Shown: positions 56,148 to 64,000 of the stretch, one piece after another | How positions within the stretch are numbered: position 1 is the stretch's first letter | Layout of the letters: every line of letters begins with the position of its first letter | NCBI GenBank assembly: GCA_947685225.1 | Contig: CANTUV010000004.1 | Coordinates: 19,685,001 to 19,749,000, forward strand | Source: Garcia nutans | Taxonomy: Eukaryota > Streptophyta > Magnoliopsida > Malpighiales > Euphorbiaceae | Reading direction: 5' to 3' | Length of the DNA: 64,000 bases | The notes under the pieces: generated by a model | The model's database searches: none | The model's input: only the letters and a program-made list of their open reading frames with translations | What the model was told of the DNA's origin: nothing | Made by a program: the position numbers and the translations under genes

Positions 56148-57351
56148 ATGGCGACTCCACTGGGGATAAGAGAAGTTGATTTCGTTCATCTTTATATTAT
56201 TCTATTCTTTTTTATAATGATATTATCCATTGCATCATATTAGATTACATCGTGTGCGTGAGTTAGGACACCCATGTTAACCGTGTTGTGCTATGTATGG
56301 GATACCATACTTTCACTCATACCATACTTTCACTCAAGGTATGGAGATCGAGCATGGCATAACCACTCATAGCCTTATACCATTTGGTATATACTTGCTA
56401 TGGGAACCTAAGCCTTTTAACCCAAAGACTAAAGCTCATGTAATTGGCCTAGTTACTTTCCTTAGGTTTTACCCCAAATGCTTGTTGTTTGACTACGGTT
56501 AATTTATCTTGGCTTAAATCATGCCTTATTTGGTTTGTTCTTTTTCTAATATGACCCAAGTACATTTGTAAGCTCAAATAAAATTTTCTTTAAAATCCAA
56601 AAGACCAAAGCTATTTTCAAAAACTTTTTAAGATGGTCTTTGGATATAAAACTTTTCTAAAAACAAATCAAAAATTCTTTTCTCATGACCCAAATACAAA
56701 AGCCCAAAATCCATTTTTTTTTCTAAAATATTTTTACAATGGGCTTAGAAACAAAATTATTTTCATCCAACCTTTTTCTTACAAAGGGCTTGCAAATTAT
56801 TTAGGTCAATTACAAAATACCAAAAATCAATTGTGATCCTAGTTTATAATAAGAGTTATTAATCATGGGCTTATTTTTGGCGTGAATCATTAGTTATTTT
56901 TTCAAGTGAGAAATCTATTTATAATAAACCTCTTAATTTAGTTTTAATCCAATATAGCATAAAAGCTACTTTAGTTGGTTGAATGGATTAAAACTTAATT
57001 AATGAGAATTATCATGAATTGATTTCCATTTTTGAAAATATAACTATTGGTTAAAATCATTTGAGGAAATTATTCGAAAACAAGATACCCCATGTTGGTA
57101 TTTTGTTAACCATATACTTAGGAAAAGAGACTTGCCATTTGTGTGTGGATGTTATAAGGTTGGAAAGGATGTTCTACTTATCTTTGTTTATTGTGTGTGC
57201 ATACATGCATACATACATTTGCATCTCATATCATAAATTTTCTCTCTATCTTACAGCCCTGGATTACGACAGTTTAAAAGTTTACGACAATTCGACCTAC
57301 GCCGAAGACGAAGAATCTAGTAGCAACTCAATCACTTGCTCACTAAAAGCA
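56148..57351 (+). other. PBS and leader following LTR D
   Basis: The PBS at 56149-56167 is the intact Arg-tRNA form, TGGCGACTCCACTGGGGAT. The leader aligns over its full length with that of B. A short duplication of CCATACTTTCACTCA occurs at 56304-56337. At 57083 it carries the uninterrupted GATACCCCATGTTGG site that shows the pre-insertion state of element B's target. Confidence 0.85.
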
Positions 57352-57714
57352 ATGGAGCCCGAACAAATTCAAAGAATGGTGGACGATGCCCTCAATACCA
57401 AGATGGAAGAAATAAAAGAGGCCCTGGCTGAGACCATGAAGAACCAATTGGCTACAATTTTGGGAAACAATGCCGAAGCATCTGTTAGCACCAAGAAGCC
57501 AAAGGACAAGGGGAAGGCTAAAGTTGGTGAAGTGTTTTTTGACAATGATAAGGTGATCATTGAAGATGATGATGATTGGGCTCAATACTTCCAAGATCCT
57601 CAAGACAAGAAGAAAGAACCGAAGATTATTGAAAGATTAGCTATGGAGAAAACTGAAACTTCTAATGTTAAAAAGATGATTGCAGATTTGGAAAAGAAAT
57701 TTGAGAAGAAGCTG
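57352..57714 (+). pseudogene. Gag N terminus following LTR D, truncated
   Basis: An intact start is followed by MEPEQIQRMVDDALNTKMEE, then DKVIIEDDDDWAQYFQDPQD and ADLEKKFEKKLK. It shows what the damaged N terminus of B gag should look like. At about 57715 the sequence passes straight into the middle of a B-type LTR, so capsid, nucleocapsid and pol are missing. The reading frame stays open across the junction to 57762. Confidence 0.8.
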
Positions 57715-58808
57715 AAATTCAAAAATCCTAAAACCTTAATTCAACTCCAAAACATAAAATAGTAAACCCTAACCTCCTTAAAACCTTAAACCTTAATTTT
57801 TTCTAAACCCTAATCCTTTAAAATTTTAAAAACCATATAAACACAAATATTTAATTTTACACAGTAAGCTTGAAACCATAATTTGATGAGTAACCGTAAC
57901 CCACAAAGAAAAAGTATTCTAAAGTGTTCAAACCTTAATTTCATGATTTTACATCACAAACCCTAATTTGGTTAATCAAAGAACTTTATCAACCTTTTAA
58001 AACATAAAATTTTAATCTATTTTAATTCCTTAAAAAAACTCATAGTAGCCATAATTTAGACTTTTATTCGCTTTATTCAATTCTATATTTGATTATGCTT
58101 TGATTTATTTTATATGCTTTAATTTATTTAAGTTCAATGCTTGGTTTATTTTTTTATCATGGATGGATGTTTACTTTCTGTTGGTATTTAATGCCTTTGA
58201 TGAATGATTTATTGTTTACTTTTATTAATTTATTTAGATTGCCAAATGTTGTAAGAGGTATGTTTCCACTTGGTGGGTACCTCATTAGTTAAACATCATG
58301 TAATTTAAATTGTTTTTCTATTTTAGAACCAATGTTAAGGACATGTATCTACCTTTCAGTGGGTGTCCTACTTAGGCATGGGATGTAAGGACATGTTTCC
58401 ATCCTTGGATGGGTGTCCATTTATTTGCTTTGTTTGGACATTGTTTTGATTTTTAATATATCAATGCTTTATTTTAATTATTGTGTGTAATATGGATAAT
58501 GTTGTTATATTTAAGAATTTTATAATATTAAGACCTGTAAAAGAGGCCGATTCCAATGAACCGGGCATTGTGGGGTTGCTGGGCCATTTCTGACCTTCCC
58601 CACACGTACCCAACTTTCCGAACCCATTAAGGGGTTGGGTATTCCTTAGGAATCGAGTCATCCACCCCTTTCTTTTTCCTGGCCCGTCTGAGTGGTGACT
58701 CCATTTTCTCCGGACTTAGGTCCGTGTTCTCTAAGGCCCCGAGCCTAAACAGTGTCGAAGTCGCAAGAACCATTCCACCGGGAGTGGGGGTGAAAATCAC
58801 CGCTCACA
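57715..58808 (+). mobile_element. B-type Tat LTR, 3' fragment
   Basis: It matches the 3' LTR of B from about 51095 to its end (52168): AACCCTA motifs, three TGTTT hairpins, TTGTGTGTAATATGG, terminal stem-loops and the CTCACA end. The 5' part is absent. It is probably a solo or full B-type insertion whose left side was lost in the deletion that reaches back into gag at 57714. Confidence 0.8.
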
Positions 58809-59741
58809 CAAAGGAATGGAACAACCAATTAAGCTAAAATCCTCAACTGATAAAAGGTCAGTCAAATCCAATTCAATCTCGGGTCCAAGCACCCAATCAC
58901 GGGTCCAAGTACCCAGTCACAAGTCCAAGTACCCAAATCCAATCTAGTTTTCGGTCCAAGTACCCAATCTCGGGTCCAAGCACCCAAATTCAATTCAATC
59001 TCGGGTCCAAGTACCCAATCTCAGGTCCAAGTACCCAAATCAAATTCAATCTCGGGTCTAAGTACCAAATCTCAGGTCTAAGTAACCAAATCTAATTCAA
59101 TCTTGAGTCCAAGTACCCAATCTAGGGTCCATGTACCCAAATCAAATTCAATCTCGGGTCCAAGTACCCAATCTCGGGTCCAAGAACCCAAATCGAATCC
59201 AGTTTTAGGTCTAAGTACCCAATCTTGGGTCCAAGTACCCAAATTCAATTCAGTCTCGGGTCCAAGAACCCAGTCTCGGGTCTAAGTACCCAATTCAGTC
59301 AAGAGTGTAAGTGCCTAATCTCGGGTCCAAGTATCCAAATCCAATCCAGTCTCGGGTCCAAGTATCCAAATCAAATTCAATCTCGGGTCCAAGTACCCAA
59401 ACCAAATTCAATCTCGGGTCCAAGTACCCAATCTTGGGTCCAAGTACCTAAATTCAATCCAATCTTGAGTCCAAGTACCCAAATTAAATTTAGTCTTGGG
59501 TCCAAGTACCCAATCTTTGGTCCAAGTATCCAAATTCAATCCAGTCTCGGGTCCAATCTTAGGTCCAAGTATCCAAATTCAATCTAGTCTCAGGTCCAAG
59601 TACCCAAATCAAACTCCTATCTCGGGTCCAAGTACCCAAATTGAATCTAAGTATCCATCCTCATTCAAAATCTGCTCAAAGTTATATTGCTTTTCACTCT
59701 CTTCTACTGAAAGTCTTAGATCATTCAACTAGGGGGCAAAC
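58809..59741 (+). repeat. 3' internal region with mini-hairpin array, and PPT
   Basis: After a short unique stretch (58809-58865), an array of roughly thirty GGGT-CCAAGT-ACCC units runs from about 58866 to 59650, spaced 15-40 bases with AAATCCAATTCAATCTC-type linkers. The polypurine tract AGGGGGCAAAC (59731-59741) adjoins LTR E. Open frames across the array only reflect its periodicity. Confidence 0.88.
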
Positions 59742-61847
59742 TGTAGACCCTTAATTTTTGACTCAGTCTAATCTGATAGTCCAAAATAATTTTTGTGGTA
59801 TATTTATGATATTTAATAGTTATTTTTAAAAATAATAAAAAAATATAAAAAAATATAAAAAATAAAAAATCAGGCGGATCGGCGAGCGACGAATTGGCAG
59901 ATTAGAATGTAAGGAATTTCATCGCAGGCCTGGACTTGCGGCGAATTGGCAAGCAGCCAATTCACCACATGTCCAAAAATCATTTCATCATAGGTCCAGC
60001 AAGCAGCCCCAGTTCCCTCAGCTGATTCTCGCATCAATTTTTGCTAGCGCAGCCCACAGGCCCAGCAGCCCGCGGGCTCTGCCGATTTTTTGACCAAATC
60101 TTGTTTTACCTGGTTTTCTAATTTTTCCTAAACAATTGGCATTTCCTTATTAAAATAGGATTAGGACTCTTTATTTTCCTATAAATACTAGCATTAAATG
60201 GAGACAAAAGGGGGAGGGGAAAAGGTAAAACCTTAAGAAAAAAAGAGATGAAGAAAACCATAGAGGGGGGAAATAAAAAAAGAAAAGCAGAGAGCGGCAA
60301 TTGAGATTAAGAAAGATTAAAACAGCAAAGCAGAAATGGCAAAAGGAAATTAGCAACAAGTATCAAGTATCAATCATCAATCCATCAAAGGCAGCAACGC
60401 TGCCTTTGTCCATTGTTCATCCAGAAGTCAATTGTGGAGGAACCAACGAACGTAGGTTTGATTATAAATTTTTGACTTTATTATATTTGCAACATTCTTA
60501 TGTTTAGATTCACGAATTGTTTAAGCATACGATGTTATTGCCATATTTTCTTTTAAATGTTTTTATCATTTATTTTGATATTGAGTCAGTGATCTAAATT
60601 ATTAAACTTAATAGTATGTTCTATAGATTAAATTGTCCATTCATTCAGTAGCCTAAATCATTGATTAAATTATCAAAACCCTAAATTGTTCTTTTATTTC
60701 CAAAACTTTAAAATCCTAAACTATTTTTCCAAAACTTTAAACCCTAAATTATCTCATTAAAATCTCAAAACCCTAATTATTTTCTAAAATCTTAATTTAT
60801 TTCCAAAATTAATGTTTCTTCTAAAATGATAAATCAAAACCTTAATTTACTTTAAAACTTTTCACCCCGTGACCCTTTCCCCAAACTATTCTACCAAAGC
60901 CACCAAAACCCTAATCCAAATTATTATGCCAAAAACACCCAAAACCCTAATCCGAGAAAACCCTAATTTATCGCCAAAATGCCAAAACCTCATTTTTCAA
61001 ACCTCCATTCAGTAAACCTAAAAAGCCCTCAAACCCTAATTTCTATTGCCAAACCTAAAAAATCTTAAACCCTAATTCCAATCTTTTAAAATTATAGACC
61101 GTGTCCTTATTGTCTACTTTTAACTCATTAATGATATAAACTTTGGTTTTAGTTATTTATTGGATTTGTTATATGTTTTGATGGTTGATTTATTTAATTT
61201 TCATGCTTGATTTATTTAATTTATCATGGATGGATATTTTCATTATTATTATAATTATTATTTGTTTATTTTGGTATTAAAATTGGAAGAGGTATGTTTC
61301 CACTTTGTGGGTACCTCATTAGTTAAATTTTATGTAATTTAAATTGCTTTTATATTTTAGACCAATGTAAAAGATACGTTTCCACCTTTCGGTAGGTGTC
61401 CTATTTATTTTAGACATGGATGATGTGAGGACATGTTTTCATCCTTGGATGAGTGTACATTTATTTGCTTTGTTTGGACACTACTTTGATTTTAATATAA
61501 TGATGCTTTATTTTAATTGTTGCATGTAGTATGGATAATATTGTTATATTTAAGAATTTTATAATATTAAGACCTGTAATGGAGGTCGGTTCCAATGAAC
61601 TGGGCGTTGTGGGGGTGCTGGGCCATTTCTCACCTTCCCCACATATACCCAACTTTTCGAACCCATCAAAGGGTTGGGGATTCCTTAGGAATCGAGTCAA
61701 CCAACCCTTTCTTTTTCCAGGCTCGTCCGGGTGGCGACTCCATTTTCTCTAGGCTTAGGCCCGTGTTCTCTAAGGCCCTGAGCCTAAATAGTGCCAAAGT
61801 TGCAAGAACCGTTCCACTAGGAGTGGGGGCAAAAATCCCCACTCACA
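59742..61847 (+). mobile_element. LTR E (2.1 kb), 3' LTR of the composite
   Basis: It starts TGTAGACCCTTAATTTTTG and ends CCCCACTCACA, followed by CCAAC, the TSD shared with the left flank of LTR A. A TATA box is at 60178-60187. It contains AACCCTA motifs (60670-61080), three TGTTT hairpins (about 61288-61460) and the terminal stem-loops. Confidence 0.9.
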
Positions 61848-61852
61848 CCAAC

Positions 61853-63249
61853 CAAAAGGTGAAAATGTGTCCCTTACAATTATTCCAAAATCCATAAAAT
61901 AAATTAAATTACATAAAAAAATATAAGGCACCCACAAATGGAAACATGCCTTTTATATCCCTCAAAATACAACCAATAAATATTAACATAGTTCAATCAT
62001 TCATAATAAAATATACAATCCATAATCATATCTTAATAATCCCCTAACAAATTATAGTGCGTAATGCACACAGCAGTCTCGTTAGTCGGTTAGCGGGCGA
62101 GGGTCAAGGAGGCAATGCCCGTTGTGAGGGATCGGGGGTAGCACTACCGAAAGGTAAATGATTTACAAGATAGGATTTTATTATGGAATTAGGGTTTAGT
62201 TGGGGAATTAGGTTTAAGGAATTAGGCTTTTAAGGAGTTAGGGTTTAAGGAATTAAGGTATTGGAATTAAATATACAAACTAGGGTCGTGGGTGACAAAC
62301 TAAGAATAAAACACGTGAATTAGTATTGGAAAAATTCAAGATTAGGGTCTAATGCAAACTTGAGCCTCGTATTATTTAACTAAAATTAGAACTAGTAATT
62401 AGGATTTAGAATAAGATAAACACTATATTTGTGGTGTGTTGAATGAAGTTTCCCAAACTAAATTAAGAATGAAACAATGGTAGTATGCTTAATTAACAAA
62501 TTGAGGTAAAGATGGCCAATAGAAATAAAATAAGTTAATAAGGACATACTTGTGTTGTAGGCTCCACCAAAATTAATTTGCTGAAACAAGCTTGTTTTAC
62601 TTCGAACAACACAACCCCACAAAAGTTGATGTTGGATAGTGTTACTGCCTGGATCGAGCCAAAGTTTTTGTTGGTGCTTCAATGATCCGAAGATCACCTA
62701 TGTCTAAGCTACTATCTTTCTTTAGTTAAGGTTTTGTTTTATGTCTCTACTTTTTTTGGTGTTTACAATATGACTTTGAATTACTAATCACTACTGCCCC
62801 CCTTGACTTTCTCTCTTCTTTCCTATTTATAATGTATCAATTAAGGTTAACACTCCTTGTTCATCCCCCATCCAGTTTCGAGATTTGGTCAATTTAAACA
62901 TGATTAGGATTTCTAACCAAACCAAACTCATTTAAAATCATCTAAAAATAGGATTCATGTTGATTTGGAGTGTCCAAATTGATGTGGGATAAGCTATATC
63001 AATTTGGAGTGTCCAAATCAACATGAGCTAGTGCTCATATCAATTTGGAAGGTGCAAATCAACATGAACATGGCTCATGTCGATTTAGACTTAGTCCGAC
63101 TCAAACTGAATGCAATTTTCTTAATTCTCGGATTGAACATATTTTATAAATTTAATTTGGCCTTTTATAAGTTGGACTAGTTTGATTCAAGCTTTTAAAC
63201 TAGGTTTAAGCTAATTGAATTTAATCTGGGCCAAAATGAAGGGTCTACA
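61853..63249 (-). mobile_element. Solo Tat LTR F, right part (5' end of LTR)
   Basis: On the minus strand the LTR starts at 63249 with TGTAGACCCTTCATTTTGG, followed by a TSD copy AAAGC at 63250-63254. It includes AAGGCA-TGTTT type hairpin 1 near 61925-61950. The insertion point of composite A falls in hairpin 2. Near 62960-63080 it has four repeats of a CATGTTGATTTGGA/CCAAATC kind, similar in layout to those at 11340-11470 in the solo LTR inside H. Confidence 0.85.
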
Positions 63250-63254
63250 AAAGC

Positions 63255-64000
63255 CTCAAAGTATTTAAAATTTATCAAAAAATAAAAACAATAATAATAT
63301 GGAAAAATAATAATTAAAATTATAAAAAGAAAAATAAAAGAGAAAAGAGGTTGGTTGTTAAGAAGTGGGCTCGCCACTCGGAATGATAATCTGAGTGTTC
63401 CTACTTATCCCGTTCAAATGGTAATCAGAGCTGTAAGTAGTTTGTGCTCTTTGATTGCAAAGAGGCTTTCAATTAACTAATTTTATGAGTTGATTAATTA
63501 CCATATTTGAAAAAGAATTTAGAGTAAAAACTTACCATGGGTAGGTGCTTTCTCTTGACAACAAGCTGGAGAGTTTTACCACTTCAAAGCTCCACTTAAA
63601 TATGGAATGACTAAAAATCAATTAATTTGAGTTAGAAATTTTCAAAATACAAAAGAAAAATCTCAATCTTAATTAAGTTATGTCACAAATATATTTTGAT
63701 AGAGTTTCGGGATAGGAAAAGTCAAATAGCTAGTCAAGAGAGGCGGACGCCTATTTATAGGAGTTTAAAAACAACACTAGGCTACGGCTACACGGCAGGC
63801 CATGCACGGCTCGGCCTGAGAGCTTCCCTACCATGCATCGTGAGGCCCAATCATTTAGCCGCAAAATATTTTTTTAATAACAAAAATCATTTATTTTTCT
63901 TAATTTACCTTTTTCCAATTATGTAGTCCAGGTGCAAAGTTAAGGGTTCACATTATAGTAATAATAACAATAATAATAACAATAGTTATTATAATAATAA
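63255..64000 (-). mobile_element. LTR of element G, right part
   Basis: This continues 30052 once F is removed. It has no coding signal. A GTGGGCTCGCCACTC stretch near 63365 and an AATAATAAC microsatellite (63955-64000) are the only landmarks. The LTR start lies beyond the window. Confidence 0.4.

Larger units (their letters stand above)
30518..61847 (+). mobile_element. Tat composite element with LTRs A, D and E
   Basis: The left end TGTAGACCC at 30518 is preceded by CCAAC, and the right end CTCACA at 61847 is followed by CCAAC, a perfect TSD. Three same-family, same-orientation LTRs lie within (A, D, E). A and D are each followed by a PBS and leader. This is the layout expected after unequal recombination between two copies (LTR-internal-LTR-internal-LTR). 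Element B (33878-52168) and a B-type LTR fragment (57715-58808) are later insertions. Confidence 0.75.

Noticed and set aside
54232..58813. D to 58808 as one inserted element with its own TSD
   Set aside because: The flanks AGTCT and CAAAG do not match, and the right-hand LTR is of B type while D is of A/E type.
59103..59732. Open frames with a Ser-Gln-Pro-Lys periodic pattern
   Set aside because: They are products of the GGGTCCAAGTACCC array; the periodicity of the DNA gives stop-free frames. The same holds for 48978-49271.
1..64000. Host protein-coding, rRNA or tRNA genes
   Set aside because: Every domain recognised belongs to LTR retrotransposons. tRNA-like words (TGGTATCAGAGC, TGGCGACTCCACTGGGGA) are primer-binding sites next to LTR ends, not tRNA genes.

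Overview
This is plant nuclear DNA, probably from a eudicot, and I see no host gene in it. Essentially all 64 kb is LTR retrotransposons nested in one another. The evidence is Ty3/gypsy and Ty1/copia polyprotein fragments, LTRs of 1.4-3 kb, primer-binding sites (PBS) matching initiator-Met and arginine tRNAs, and 5-bp target-site duplications (TSDs). Nearly every coding region is broken by stops, frameshifts or deletions. The species cannot be named from the sequence.

Layout. (G) The deepest layer is a minus-strand Tat/Ogre-like Ty3/gypsy element. Its RNase H, RT, G-patch and protease remains lie at 4585-7827, its presumed leader and PBS at 28655-29340, and its LTR at 29341-30052 and 63255-64000. 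(I) A minus-strand Tekay/Del-like Ty3/gypsy element sits at 1-4584: 5' LTR, gag, protease, then a direct fusion into its 3' LTR. (H) A plus-strand element related to I spans 7828-28654. It carries a solo Tat LTR in gag (11156-13138), a reversed Tat LTR fragment replacing protease and RT (13470-14646), a solo LTR in integrase (15611-18376, TSD GGTTG), and a SIRE/Maximus-like copia element with an extra ORF in its 3' LTR (19350-28515).

(F) A reversed solo Tat LTR (30053-30517 plus 61853-63249, TSD AAAGC) lies in G's LTR. Inside F sits a plus-strand Tat composite with three LTRs, A, D and E (30518-61847, TSD CCAAC). Inside its leader sits the near-complete 18.3-kb Tat element B (33878-52168, TSD CCCAT), with gag, protease, G-patch, RT, RNase H, an archaeal-type second RNase H, integrase and antisense accessory genes. 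One antisense gene is split by a 3-kb solo LTR (45181-48177, TSD TGGGA).

The most interesting signal is structural. Three lineages in this window carry families of short inverted repeats whose arms differ from copy to copy yet stay complementary, while loops or flanks stay constant. They are (1) six hairpins of the form stem-AAAA-CCC-loop-GGG-stem around the antisense gene of B; (2) long tandem arrays of mini-hairpins just upstream of the 3' LTRs; (3) a triple hairpin with a constant TGTTT bulge in the Tat LTRs; (4) the ACACGGCCA/TGGCCGTGT hairpins shared by a gypsy LTR and Tat internal DNA; and (5) GCGACC-flanked hairpins in the copia LTR. They may be selected RNA structures, or may arise by template-switch palindrome correction. 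All alignments here were made by eye.
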